Shown here: in pieces, positions 8,822-16,744 of the stretch
Numbering within the stretch: the first letter of the stretch is position 1
Layout: each line of letters begins with the position of its first letter
Source: Paenibacillus sabinae T27
GTDB taxonomy: Bacteria > Bacillota > Bacilli > Paenibacillales > Paenibacillaceae
NCBI RefSeq assembly: GCF_000612505.1
Contig: NZ_CP004078.1
Coordinates: 1,290,001-1,354,000, forward strand
DNA length: 64,000 nucleotides
Direction of reading: 5' to 3'
Made by a program: the position numbers and the translations under genes
The notes under the pieces: generated by a model
The model's database searches: none
What the model saw: only the letters and a program-made list of their open reading frames with translations
Told to the model about the DNA's origin: nothing

Positions 8822-9523
8822 ATGCTTACAGTACAGGGAATCAACGTTTACTATGGAGCCATTCACGCTCTGAAGGATCTCAGCATCAACGTCAACCAGG
8901 GGGAGATCGTTACGCTGATCGGTGCCAACGGCGCCGGAAAGTCAACGCTTCTCAAGACGCTTTCGGGATTGCTTAAACCCAAGACGGGAAGCATTGAATT
9001 CCTGGGCAAATCCATTACGAACCAGAGCGTTCAGGCGATCGTTAAGCAGGGGCTCATTCATTGTCCTGAAGGACGGCGCGTGTTTGCTAATATGTCGGTA
9101 GAAGAAAATCTCGAGCTCGGCGCTTATTTGCAGGATTCCAGCAATTTGGCCGCCGATTTCGAGAAAGTCTACAATACATTCCCAAGGCTGCGGGAACGCA
9201 AGAAGCAGCAGGCCGGAACGTTGTCCGGTGGCGAGCAGCAAATGCTCGCTATGGGCCGCGCCATTATGGGACATCCGAAGCTGCTGCTGCTGGATGAACC
9301 TTCCATGGGCCTTGCCCCGCTTCTCGTGCAGGACATTTTCAAGATTATTCAGGAAGTGAACGCGGCTGGAACGACCGTGCTGCTGGTTGAACAAAATGCG
9401 CATCAGGCACTCAAAATTGCCCACCGCGCCTATGTTCTGGAAACCGGCCGAGTCGTGCTGGAAGGAGACGCCAAGGAATTGGCCGATTCGGAAGAAATCA
9501 AGATGGCTTATCTTGGGCACTAA
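8822..9523 (+). CDS. livF: Branched-chain amino acid ABC transporter ATPase LivF
   Basis: 233 aa. Walker A GANGAGKST, signature LSGGEQQ, Walker B LLLLDEPS and the LivF-type FPRLRER segment are visible. It starts 5 nt after livG stops, with AGGAGG upstream. It pairs with LivG as the nucleotide-binding heterodimer. Confidence 0.95.
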   Translation: MLTVQGINVYYGAIHALKDLSINVNQGEIVTLIGANGAGKSTLLKTLSGLLKPKTGSIEFLGKSITNQSVQAIVKQGLIHCPEGRRVFANMSVEENLELGAYLQDSSNLAADFEKVYNTFPRLRERKKQQAGTLSGGEQQMLAMGRAIMGHPKLLLLDEPSMGLAPLLVQDIFKIIQEVNAAGTTVLLVEQNAHQALKIAHRAYVLETGRVVLEGDAKELADSEEIKMAYLGH

Positions 9524-9594
9524 TGCAGCTGGCACTAATCATGGCATCACAGAACCAACATATAAATTAAATTATCTGGGAGGCTGGGAGAACA

Positions 9595-10794
9595 ATGAAG
9601 AAAATCGGGGCCATTATTTTGTCGACAGTGCTGACTGCCGTATTGGCAGCAGGCTGCGGCAGCAACAACACAGAGAGCAGCGGAAATTCCGCAAACGGCG
9701 GCAGCTCTGCCGGAGACACAATTAAAATCGGTGCTGACCTCGAGCTCACAGGCGGTCAAGCCTCCTTCGGCGACTCCGCATCCAAAGGCGCTAAGCTGGC
9801 TGTTCAGCAGATTAACGACGCTGGCGGCGTGCTTGGCAAGAAGCTGGAGCTGGTTGTAGCCGATAACGCTTCGAAATCCGAGGAAGCAACGCAAGCTGCA
9901 CAAAAACTGATCACCGACGATAAGGTTGTTACCATTATCGGTGCATCGACTTCCACCAACACATTGGGTATCGTTCCGGTTGCTACGGAAAAGCAAATTC
10001 CGCTCGTAGCTGTTGGCGCTACCAACCCTAAAGTTACTGTTGATGAGCGTACAAGCAAAGTGAACGAGTGGGTGTTCCGCACGGCCTTTATCGATCCTTT
10101 CCAAGGTCAGGTTATGGCTAACTTTGCCACCAACTCGCTGAAAGCTAAAACAGCTGTCATCTACACGGATACTTCCAGTGACTACTCGAAAGGTCTGCAG
10201 AAGTTCTTCGAAGAAACCTTTACGAAGAATGGCGGAAAAATCTTGAGCCAGGAGTCTTACCAACAAAAAGACTCCGACTTCAAAGCTGTATTGACTCGCA
10301 TCAAAGCAGCAAATCCGGACGTTATCTACCTGCCGGGCTACTATGAAGAAGTCGGCAAAATTCTGAAACAAGCACGCGAAATGGGCATTACGGTTCCGTT
10401 CATGGGCGGCGACGGATGGGATTCTCCGCAGCTGGCTGAAATCGCAGGCGCAGCGGCTTTGGACAACACCTTCATGTCCAACCACTATTCGCCGGAGGAT
10501 ACCGCTCCTGAAGTTACTTCTTTCGTTGACGCCTACAAGGCAGCCAATGGCGGAGCAGTACCGGACGGCATGGCAGCCCTTGGCTATGATGCTGTAAAAC
10601 TGGTAGCCGATGCCATTACCCGTGCAGGAGCTGCTGAACCGGCCAAGATTAAAGATGCCCTGGCAGCGACCAAGGATCTGCAGCTGGCTACCGGCAAAGT
10701 TTCGTTGAACGAAACGCATGACCCGGTTAAAGCGGCTGTCGTACTGAAATTCGTGGGCGGCAAGCAAACGTTCGAAACCAAGGTTAATCCGTAA
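9595..10794 (+). CDS. livJ: Branched-chain amino acid-binding lipoprotein
   Basis: 399 aa. Signal peptide with lipobox LAAGC (lipid-modified Cys21), then a Ser/Asn/Gly-rich tether and a periplasmic-binding-protein type I fold (KIGADLELTGGQASFG, IIGASTSTNT). It captures Leu/Ile/Val-like ligands outside the membrane and delivers them to LivHM. Placement at the 3' end of the operon, after livF with a 71-nt gap and its own GGGAGG site, allows separate expression. Confidence 0.93.
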   Translation: MKKIGAIILSTVLTAVLAAGCGSNNTESSGNSANGGSSAGDTIKIGADLELTGGQASFGDSASKGAKLAVQQINDAGGVLGKKLELVVADNASKSEEATQAAQKLITDDKVVTIIGASTSTNTLGIVPVATEKQIPLVAVGATNPKVTVDERTSKVNEWVFRTAFIDPFQGQVMANFATNSLKAKTAVIYTDTSSDYSKGLQKFFEETFTKNGGKILSQESYQQKDSDFKAVLTRIKAANPDVIYLPGYYEEVGKILKQAREMGITVPFMGGDGWDSPQLAEIAGAAALDNTFMSNHYSPEDTAPEVTSFVDAYKAANGGAVPDGMAALGYDAVKLVADAITRAGAAEPAKIKDALAATKDLQLATGKVSLNETHDPVKAAVVLKFVGGKQTFETKVNP

Positions 10795-10864
10795 GCAAGT
10801 TTGATTTGATTTCTCTTTCGTAATAGACAATGCATTTTCCAAAATATCGCTAGGCTGCTCGGGA

Positions 10865-10891
10865 AGCCGCTCCATACGTAATGGGGCGGCT
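10865..10891 (+). terminator. Possible terminator or hairpin after livJ
   Basis: An 11-bp stem (AGCCGCTCCAT with ATGGGGCGGCT) and a 5-nt loop lie between livJ and ald. The following bases are only moderately T-rich, so it may be a weak terminator or an mRNA-stabilising hairpin. Confidence 0.45.
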
Positions 10892-10930
10892 GTCCTGCTA
10901 TCTTGCCATATACGAGAAGGAGGAACAAGC

Positions 10931-12064
10931 ATGATTGTCGGCATACCGAAAGAAATCAAGAATAACGAAAACCGGGTCGGGATCACGCCGGCGGGAGTCG
11001 AAGCGTTAAAAAAAGCAGGCCATACCGTGCTGATTGAAACTTCGGCGGGAGCAGGCAGCGGATTCGATGATTCGGAATACCGGGACAAAGGAGCGGAGAT
11101 TCTGTCCTCTGCTTCAGAGGTCTGGTCCAGAGCGGAGATGGTGATCAAGGTGAAGGAGCCTCTGCCGGAAGAGTATGGCTTCTTCCGCCGAAATCTGATC
11201 CTGTTCACGTATCTCCATTTGGCTCCTGAGGCGGGACTTACGAAGGCGCTCGTGGAAAGCGGCGTTGTTGCCGTTGGTTACGAAACGATCCAGCTCGAGG
11301 ACGGCTCTCTGCCGCTGCTGACGCCCATGAGCGAAGTTGCGGGGCGGATGGCCGTTCAGATCGGGGCAGGGCTGCTGGAGAAGCCGCACGGCGGCAAAGG
11401 CATCTTAATGGGCGGCGTTCCGGGAGTGAAGCCGGCAGAAGTCGTAATCGTCGGGGGAGGTGTGGTCGGTACCAATGCTGCAAAGGTCGCGATCGGTATG
11501 GGGGCTAGAGTGACCATCCTTGATTTGAACGCGAATCGGCTGCGGGAGCTGGACGATATTTTCGGCGGCCGGCTGATCACGATTATGTCGGATTCCTATC
11601 ATCTTGAAGAGGCGGTTCGCAAAGCCGATTTGCTGATTGGCGCCGTGTTGATTCCTGGGGCCCGTGCGCCGAAGCTGATCAAGGAATATATGGTCCGGCA
11701 GATGACGGAAGGCTCTGTAATCGTTGATGTCGCTATCGACCAGGGAGGCTCGATCGAGACGATCGACCGTATTACGACTCATGAGAATCCAACTTATATC
11801 AAGCATGGTGTTGTTCATTATGCGGTGGCAAATATGCCGGGAGCGGTTGCCCGGACCTCGACGCTTGCTCTGACCAATGTGACGATTCCTTATGCGCTGC
11901 AGATAGCGAATTTAGGCATACTCGAAGCGGCGGAGGGGAATACCGCGCTCGCTCGCGGCATCAATGTGGCAGCCGGGCATGTCACCAATCAGGCGGTGGC
12001 CTCAAGCTTGGGCTATTCGCATACAGACGGATTGGAAGCTTTGAAGGAGACGGGACTCTTTTAA
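10931..12064 (+). CDS. ald: Alanine dehydrogenase
   Basis: 377 aa, full length. It starts [17 protein letters not shown], has the substrate-binding VKVKEPL and TYLHLAPE segments, and an NAD-binding [14 protein letters not shown]ossmann motif. It catalyses NAD-dependent interconversion of alanine with pyruvate and ammonia. It is used for alanine catabolism and, in spore formers, for sporulation and germination. Its position after the liv operon fits amino acid use, but a hairpin and a 136-bp gap separate them. AAGGAGGA precedes the start. Confidence 0.97.
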   Translation: MIVGIPKEIKNNENRVGITPAGVEALKKAGHTVLIETSAGAGSGFDDSEYRDKGAEILSSASEVWSRAEMVIKVKEPLPEEYGFFRRNLILFTYLHLAPEAGLTKALVESGVVAVGYETIQLEDGSLPLLTPMSEVAGRMAVQIGAGLLEKPHGGKGILMGGVPGVKPAEVVIVGGGVVGTNAAKVAIGMGARVTILDLNANRLRELDDIFGGRLITIMSDSYHLEEAVRKADLLIGAVLIPGARAPKLIKEYMVRQMTEGSVIVDVAIDQGGSIETIDRITTHENPTYIKHGVVHYAVANMPGAVARTSTLALTNVTIPYALQIANLGILEAAEGNTALARGINVAAGHVTNQAVASSLGYSHTDGLEALKETGLF

Positions 12065-12107
12065 GTCAAGACTTTAACTTTCTCCGCGGGAAGGGCGGAG
12101 AGAGAAG

Positions 12108-12151
12108 CGGCGGCTTGCCTCCGAGCGGCAGGCCGCCGTATTTTATTTTTT
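12108..12151 (+). terminator. Terminator of ald
   Basis: A 12-bp stem (CGGCGGCTTGCC with GGCAGGCCGCCG, one mismatch) followed by a T-rich run. Confidence 0.9.
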
Positions 12152-12160
12152 GAAAAGTGC

Positions 12161-12189
12161 TTGTCAGATGAACAAGGATTTGCTATAAT
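12161..12189 (+). promoter_or_regulatory. Sigma-A promoter of tRNA-Glu
   Basis: A near-consensus promoter: TTGTCA, a 17-bp spacer and TATAAT, with an extended TGC before the -10 box. It lies 25 nt before the tRNA. Confidence 0.85.
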
Positions 12190-12214
12190 CATTTTTGTTG
12201 TGACACTAAAGCAA

Positions 12215-12286
12215 GGCCCGTTGGTCAAGGGGTTAAGACACCTCCCTTTCACGGAGGTAACAGGGGTTCGAATCCCCTACGGGTCA
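12215..12286 (+). tRNA. tRNA-Glu (TTC)
   Basis: Acceptor GGCCCGT pairs with ACGGGTC, and the anticodon loop CTTTCAC gives TTC. CCA is not encoded. Its last ~15 nt are repeated twice more downstream (see the tandem repeat). Confidence 0.95.
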
Positions 12287-12506
12287 TATCTTCTTCGAAT
12301 CAGGGTGAGAACCCCGAATGGTTCGTCGAAGCATCGGCATCGTAAGGAATACTTCGCAGTCGGCTCGCTTGCGAGGCGTATCCCCTACGGGTCATATCTT
12401 CTTCGAATCAGGGATGAGAACCCCGAAAGGTTCGTCGGAGCATCGGCATCGTAAGGAATACTTGGCAGTCGGCTCGCTTGCGAGGCGTATCCCCTACGGG
12501 TCATAT
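12272..12506 (+). repeat. Tandem 108/109-bp repeat starting in the tRNA-Glu 3' end
   Basis: Two units (12272-12379 and 12380-12488) differ at only four positions, including one indel. A third partial unit (12489-12506) carries just the tRNA tail CCCCTACGGGTCATAT. Each unit starts with the T-arm/acceptor 3' end of tRNA-Glu and contains a small CTCGC/GCGAG hairpin. It is probably transcribed with the tRNAs, since tRNA-Leu starts 3 nt after it. Confidence 0.9.
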
Positions 12507-12508
12507 AA

Positions 12509-12591
12509 GCGGTAGTGGTGGAATGGCAGACACGCTATCTTGAGGGGGTAGTGGGCGTACGCCCGTGGAGGTTCGAGTCCTCTCTACCGCA
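12509..12591 (+). tRNA. tRNA-Leu (GAG), copy 1
   Basis: An 83-nt class II tRNA. Acceptor GCGGTAG pairs with CTACCGC. Anticodon stem CTATC/GGTAG encloses a loop with GAG. CCA is not encoded. Identical in sequence to the copy at 14152-14234. Confidence 0.93.
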
Positions 12592-12604
12592 TAACCACCA
12601 AGAA

Positions 12605-12634
12605 AGAATCCTGAGAGATCGGGGTTCTTTTTTT
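12605..12634 (+). terminator. Terminator after tRNA-Leu copy 1
   Basis: A 10-bp stem AGAATCCTGA/TCGGGGTTCT (three G-T pairs) with a GAGA loop and seven T residues. Confidence 0.85.
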
Positions 12635-12655
12635 ATATCCATTGCAGGCCTTTAC

Positions 12656-13354
12656 TTACTCCGCCAACCCGTTCAAAACGCGTGCATATTGCGGATACAG
12701 CTCGGCGATGCAGGACGGGCAAATGTCATGGGTTAATTCGACATGAAGCTCCTGTTGGAGAAAGCGTTCGATGGGAACCCACTGCCCGCCCTTGTGGACG
12801 GATTTGCAGGAAGCACAGATCGGCAAGAAAGGCAGAGGCTTCCGATAATGGTTCATAACCGGCGCCTTGGCAGGAGACGAATCGGTTACAGAAGCGGTAT
12901 AACGGTGGGACAGCAGCACAAAAGAGGTCGCCCCGTTCGACTCATCCAGTATGGGGAAAGCCTCGATTTGAAACCATTTTCCTCTTCTCAGAAAAGGTGG
13001 CATGGGAAACCGACCGCTGTAAACAAGGCGTTCGCCCAGAAAGATGGACTGGATCGCCTGAAGAAGCTCGCTCATATCATCCGGCGGCAGAACAAGCTCC
13101 CGCATCAGTTCAAAATAATCCGTACCCGTCCACTCAAAGCGTGCCGAGAGGCCGGCGGCCATGCCGCATTCTCTCCATGAATCATTCACTGTAGTGATAA
13201 GACCTCGTCTGTCGATAGCCAGCACACTGCCGGGGAGAGAGCGGGTCAGATGAATAACAAGGGACAAAGCGCTTTCAGGCAAAAGAATCGCTCCTTGACG
13301 TGATTCAGGATGAAATACTAAGATTAGTCGGGAAAAATATAGCTCATTCATCAT
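12656..13354 (-). CDS. PAS-domain protein with C-terminal CxxC...CxxC module
   Basis: 232 aa from ATG 13354; an in-frame GTG at 13363 is less likely because GGGTG is well spaced only from the ATG. A PAS-like domain occupies about residues 25-160 (GSVLAIDRRGLITTVNDSW). The C-terminus holds LPICASCK...DICPSC, a module often found at the end of PAS or receiver proteins, probably metal-binding. No output domain such as a kinase or HTH is visible. It overlaps the 3' end of the upstream HTH gene by 11 nt, suggesting a two-gene sensory unit. The signal is unknown. Confidence 0.75.
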   Translation of the reverse strand: MMNELYFSRLILVFHPESRQGAILLPESALSLVIHLTRSLPGSVLAIDRRGLITTVNDSWRECGMAAGLSARFEWTGTDYFELMRELVLPPDDMSELLQAIQSIFLGERLVYSGRFPMPPFLRRGKWFQIEAFPILDESNGATSFVLLSHRYTASVTDSSPAKAPVMNHYRKPLPFLPICASCKSVHKGGQWVPIERFLQQELHVELTHDICPSCIAELYPQYARVLNGLAE

Positions 13355-13565
13355 CCGGTTCACCCGGAATGGCAGGAGGTATGTTTAGCAAACGGTCGAC
13401 TTGCCGGCGGTAGCGCATGGCCCGGCGCGTTCCGTAGATGAGATTGGACAGTCGGTAGGGCGGTATACCGTACAGTTGGCAAAAGTCCTTCTGACTCAGC
13501 CGCATCTCCGCCAGACGCTGCTTGATGGCCCATCCGTAAGGGGTTATGGGCTTTTTGCTGCTCAT
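13344..13565 (-). CDS. Small XRE-like HTH protein
   Basis: 73 aa from ATG 13565, which sits 5-6 nt after AAGAGGTGA; a GTG at 13574 overlaps that site. It contains one helix-turn-helix (KQRLAEMRLSQKDFCQLYG) and then a basic RRAMRYRRQV stretch. It looks like a DNA-binding protein without a sensor domain. Its end overlaps the PAS gene, consistent with translational coupling and joint function. Confidence 0.65.
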   Translation of the reverse strand: MSSKKPITPYGWAIKQRLAEMRLSQKDFCQLYGIPPYRLSNLIYGTRRAMRYRRQVDRLLNIPPAIPGEPDDE

Positions 13566-13711
13566 CTTGCTCACCTCTTATCGACATTCCAGCCGTATGA
13601 TATAATGGGTTAAGGCATAAGATTAGTCAATTATATACTTTTTTACGTCATTTTACAATAAATAATGACTTATATAAGTAATTTGTCATAATTTCGGAAG
13701 GCGGTTAGGAA

Positions 13712-14080
13712 ATGCAGTCCATTTATGATCGAATTGAGCTTTTGATTAGCAAAAAAGGCATCACCAAAAAAGCATTCTGCGAGCAGCTCGGCATCAGTAC
13801 AGGCAATTTGGGAGATTGGAAACGGGGCAAGTCCACGCCCGGAACGCATAAATTAATCGAAATCGGCGCTTTTTTCGGCGTCAGTCTGGACTGGCTCATC
13901 TTGGGCAAGAACTCTCCGTCCATACTGCGTGAAGGAAGCGAGGATTATTTTTTTGAGCAAATACGGCAATCCGATTGCCATTTCGATAAGCTGGAGCCTC
14001 GTGAGAAGGAATTTATCAAGGAATATCTCGCTTTTTCTGAATACCGCAGACGGAAACAGGATGAACAGCCTCCCGAATAA
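13712..14080 (+). CDS. XRE-family transcriptional regulator
   Basis: 122 aa. The N-terminal Cro/CI-type HTH (residues ~8-62, LGISTGNLGDWKRGKSTP) is followed by a helical acidic tail ending RRRKQDEQPPE. It is divergent from the small HTH/PAS pair over ~145 bp of AT-rich DNA, so it may regulate them. The start follows GGAAGGCGG. The target is unknown. Confidence 0.85.
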   Translation: MQSIYDRIELLISKKGITKKAFCEQLGISTGNLGDWKRGKSTPGTHKLIEIGAFFGVSLDWLILGKNSPSILREGSEDYFFEQIRQSDCHFDKLEPREKEFIKEYLAFSEYRRRKQDEQPPE

Positions 14081-14088
14081 ATTTAAGC

Positions 14089-14117
14089 TTTACTTTTGAA
14101 AAATAAGCGAGTATAAT
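14089..14117 (+). promoter_or_regulatory. Promoter of tRNA-Leu copy 2
   Basis: TTTACT, a 17-bp spacer, and a perfect TATAAT, 35 nt before the tRNA. Confidence 0.65.
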
Positions 14118-14151
14118 AACTTGTGTTGGTCTCAAAAAGATCATTCGCCGC

Positions 14152-14234
14152 GCGGTAGTGGTGGAATGGCAGACACGCTATCTTGAGGGGGTAGTGGGCG
14201 TACGCCCGTGGAGGTTCGAGTCCTCTCTACCGCA
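14152..14234 (+). tRNA. tRNA-Leu (GAG), copy 2
   Basis: 83 nt, base-for-base the same as copy 1 at 12509-12591, including the lack of an encoded CCA. It has its own promoter and terminator. Confidence 0.93.
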
Positions 14235-14243
14235 TACAGTAAG

Positions 14244-14270
14244 AAGCCTTGCGCAGCAGGGCTTTTTTTT
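14244..14270 (+). terminator. Terminator after tRNA-Leu copy 2
   Basis: A 9-bp stem AAGCCTTGC/GCAGGGCTT with a GCA loop and eight T residues. Confidence 0.9.
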
Positions 14271-14386
14271 ATTTTCATTTATGGATTTTACAAAGGATAG
14301 AAATTCCAGTATGATCATAATGCCGAGTTTTTGTATTGGAATAAATGAGCGCGATTCTTGAAAATTTAATTTTGGAGGGTGTATTT

Positions 14387-15319
14387 ATGGGGAAAATCGT
14401 TAAGAATTTGACCGAGCTGATTGGACATACGCCGCTTCTCGAATTGTCCAGTTTCAAAGAGGACGGCGCGGAAGCGAACATTCTGGCCAAGCTGGAGTAT
14501 TTCAATCCGGCGGGCAGTGTGAAGGACCGGATCGGGTACGCTATGATCAAGGATGCCGAAGACAAGGGGCTCATTAACAAGGAGACAACCATTATTGAGC
14601 CGACCAGCGGCAATACCGGCATCGGCCTTGCTTTTGCGGCGGCGGCTCTGGGCTATCGGTTGATTATTATTTTGCCTGAATCCTTCAGTATAGAGCGTCG
14701 AAAGCTTTTGAAGCAGCTCGGGGCGGAACTTGTGCTGACCCAGGCTTCGGAGGGCATGGCGGGCGCAATTCGCAAAGCGGAGGAGCTGGCCGCCGATATC
14801 CCCAATTCCTACATCCCGCAGCAGTTTGAAAATCCGGCCAATCCCGAAATTCACCGGAAGACGACGGCCGAAGAAATCTGGAACGATACCGAGGGAAAAG
14901 TAGATATTTTCGTCGGCGGCGTAGGTACAGGAGGAACGGTCACGGGAGTCGGCGAGGTTCTCAAGGAGCGCAATCCGCAAGTGCGTATTGTGGCCGTGGA
15001 ACCGGCCGGATCGCCTGTTCTGTCAGGCGGGCAACGGGGACCACATGCAATTCAGGGCATTGGAGCAGGATTCGTGCCGGCGAACTTTAACCGGGCCGTG
15101 GTGGATGAGATTGTTACGGTGAAGAATGAAGAGGCGATACAGACGGCCCAGAAGCTGGCCAGGAAGGAAGGGCTGCTTGTCGGGATTTCTTCCGGTGCCG
15201 CGGCATTCGCCGCTTATCAGCTGGCCAAGAGACCGGAGAATCAAGGCAAGAATATCGTCGTCATTTTGCCGGACACCGGCGAACGGTACATTTCGACCGA
15301 TTTGTTTCCAGAGGAATAA
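14387..15319 (+). CDS. cysK: Cysteine synthase A
   Basis: 310 aa. Pyridoxal-phosphate lysine Lys46 lies in GSVKDR, and the phosphate-cradle motif EPTSGNTG is at 71-78. It converts O-acetylserine and sulfide to cysteine. The chosen ATG is 6 nt after TTGGAGGGT; an upstream frame extension to 14345 has no ribosome site. Single gene ending at a strong terminator. No T-box was seen in the 117-bp leader. Confidence 0.95.
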   Translation: MGKIVKNLTELIGHTPLLELSSFKEDGAEANILAKLEYFNPAGSVKDRIGYAMIKDAEDKGLINKETTIIEPTSGNTGIGLAFAAAALGYRLIIILPESFSIERRKLLKQLGAELVLTQASEGMAGAIRKAEELAADIPNSYIPQQFENPANPEIHRKTTAEEIWNDTEGKVDIFVGGVGTGGTVTGVGEVLKERNPQVRIVAVEPAGSPVLSGGQRGPHAIQGIGAGFVPANFNRAVVDEIVTVKNEEAIQTAQKLARKEGLLVGISSGAAAFAAYQLAKRPENQGKNIVVILPDTGERYISTDLFPEE

Positions 15320-15390
15320 AAAGCGGCAAGGCCGCAGAACAAGCGGGCAGGGCAGGATCATTACCCGGGCGCTGTTCGCTTGGATACAAC

Positions 15391-15436
15391 AAAAGGATTG
15401 TGCAGCATTGAAGATGCGGCGCAATCCTTTTTTTCT
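15391..15436 (+). terminator. Terminator between cysK and the peroxidase gene
   Basis: A long stem (AAAGGATTGTGCAGCAT paired with ATGCGGCGCAATCCTTT, few mismatches), a 5-nt loop and a T run. The left side has only four A residues, so it works mainly for cysK. Confidence 0.9.
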
Positions 15437-15465
15437 TTTTCCGGGGATGCCGTCTGTACCGTTGT

Positions 15466-15945
15466 TCAATCCAGCACTGTCTTAATCTCCTGTTCAATGC
15501 TTTCAGGCGTCGTTGTCGGGGCAAAGCGCTTCAACACGCGTCCCTCGCGGTCGACCAGGAATTTGGTGAAGTTCCATTTTACGCTTTTGGAGCCGAGTGC
15601 GCCCGGAGCCTCCTTCGTTAAATACTTGTAAAGAGGATGGGCATTGTCGCCGTTGACATCGATTTTTTCATACATCGGAAAGGAGACGCCATAGTTGAGC
15701 CGGCAAAATTCCTGGATTTCTTCGCTGCTGCCGGGCTCCTGGGATGCAAACTGATTGCTCGGAAAGCCGAGCACGGCGAAGCCCCGATCTTTAAATGTAT
15801 CATACAATTTCTGAAGACCTTCATATTGGGGGGTGAAGCCGCATTTGCTGGCCGTATTCACAATAAGCAGCACTTTGCCTTCGTATTTGGACAAGGATTC
15901 TTCTTGACCGCTCAGGGTATTGGCCTGGTAATCATACACGCTCAC
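15466..15945 (-). CDS. Glutathione peroxidase family protein
   Basis: 159 aa, the usual length. The peroxidatic Cys35 is in NTASKCGFTPQY, and the partner residues GFPSNQF and WNFTKF are in place. Firmicute members (BsaA/GpxA type) generally use thioredoxin or bacillithiol rather than glutathione to reduce hydroperoxides. It is convergent with cysK. The downstream rightward ohr gene makes a small peroxide-defence cluster. Confidence 0.93.
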   Translation of the reverse strand: MSVYDYQANTLSGQEESLSKYEGKVLLIVNTASKCGFTPQYEGLQKLYDTFKDRGFAVLGFPSNQFASQEPGSSEEIQEFCRLNYGVSFPMYEKIDVNGDNAHPLYKYLTKEAPGALGSKSVKWNFTKFLVDREGRVLKRFAPTTTPESIEQEIKTVLD

Positions 15946-16074
15946 GGATGGACCTCCTTCGGATGGATATATTTTTTACAATTCAATTTTAAACTATTTA
16001 AATCTCAGGTCAATGTCTTTTCGGAAAATGACGGAAATTATCGTTTCAAATCCTGCCCCAAGTTTAATTAAAGG

Positions 16075-16089
16075 TTGTACTGCGTACAA
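16075..16089. promoter_or_regulatory. Candidate operator upstream of ohr
   Basis: A perfect inverted repeat TTGTAC-TGC-GTACAA, 27 nt before the ohr start. Its position and symmetry suit a MarR/OhrR-type repressor site. No ohrR gene is nearby, and the sequence is only loosely like the Bacillus OhrR box. Confidence 0.45.
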
Positions 16090-16115
16090 ATTGGTTAAAT
16101 AAGGAGATGTTATTC

Positions 16116-16550
16116 ATGAAAGCATTGTATACGGCTACCGCAACGGTTCGAGGCGGACGTGAAGGCTCATTTGAATCCTCCGACGGCGCCTTGAAGCATA
16201 ATCTCAGCATGCCCAAAGAGTTGGGCGGTCCGGGAGGTTCCGGTACGAATCCCGAGCAGCTGTTCGCTGCAGGATACGGCGCCTGCTATGAAAGCGCATT
16301 GGCCAATGTTGCCCGCAAGGAGGGCGTCAAGCTCCAGGATGTGGAGGTTACGTCCAATGTATCGATCGGCAAAGACGAGAACGACGGCGGTTTCAAGCTG
16401 TCCGTGCGGCTGGATGTGAAGATATCGGGTGTAGACCATGATAAAGCGGAGGATTTGGCGAAAAAAGCCCATGCATTCTGTCCGTATTCCAAAGCGACGA
16501 GAGGCAATATTGACGTCGAGCTGAATGTGCTGGAGCTCAGCCGGCAGTAA
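16116..16550 (+). CDS. ohr: Organic hydroperoxide resistance protein (Ohr/OsmC)
   Basis: 144 aa. Two redox cysteines are in canonical contexts: Cys57 (GYGACYES) and Cys122 (FCPYSKATRGN). The NPEQLFAAGY signature is present. Ohr reduces organic and fatty-acid hydroperoxides with lipoyl-linked thiols. The start at 16116 follows AAGGAG; an upstream in-frame codon at 16107 overlaps that site. Monocistronic between an operator-like palindrome and a terminator. Confidence 0.95.
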   Translation: MKALYTATATVRGGREGSFESSDGALKHNLSMPKELGGPGGSGTNPEQLFAAGYGACYESALANVARKEGVKLQDVEVTSNVSIGKDENDGGFKLSVRLDVKISGVDHDKAEDLAKKAHAFCPYSKATRGNIDVELNVLELSRQ

Positions 16551-16569
16551 TACGTTAACCTTAATAAAT

Positions 16570-16613
16570 AGACCCGTTTCCCGCAGCGATGCGGAAGACG
16601 GGTCTGTTTTTTT
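16570..16613 (+). terminator. Terminator of ohr
   Basis: A 16-bp, nearly perfect stem starting AGACCCGT and closing ACGGGTCT, followed by seven T residues. Confidence 0.9.
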
Positions 16614-16616
16614 GAT

Positions 16617-16660
16617 AATATCAGAAAGTATAAACTTCAAAGACCAGACTTCCTGATATT
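16617..16660. repeat. Interspersed palindromic repeat, copy 2
   Basis: A 44-bp element with the same AATATCAG/CTGATATT ends as the copy at 1191-1235 and shared AGTATAA-CTTC text. Like that copy, it begins a few bases after a terminator T run. Confidence 0.55.
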
Positions 16661-16744
16661 GCAAGAAAAACAACCGCTAAAGAGGGATTCGGCAACATCT
16701 TCGAGAGGCTTCGATAGGAGTTTTTCTTATAGAGTAAGCCGATG

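Noticed and set aside
9547..11208. 553-codon open frame on the minus strand
   Set aside because: It is antisense to livJ and ald, which are clear full-length genes. Composition is that of a mirror frame, and there is no ribosome site.
12272..12506. Possible CRISPR array
   Set aside because: The repeats are long, tandem and without variable spacers, and no cas genes are near.
12161..12736. Short frames across tRNA-Glu, repeats and tRNA-Leu
   Set aside because: They only exist because the tRNA and repeat DNA is translated; the tRNA structures explain the sequence.
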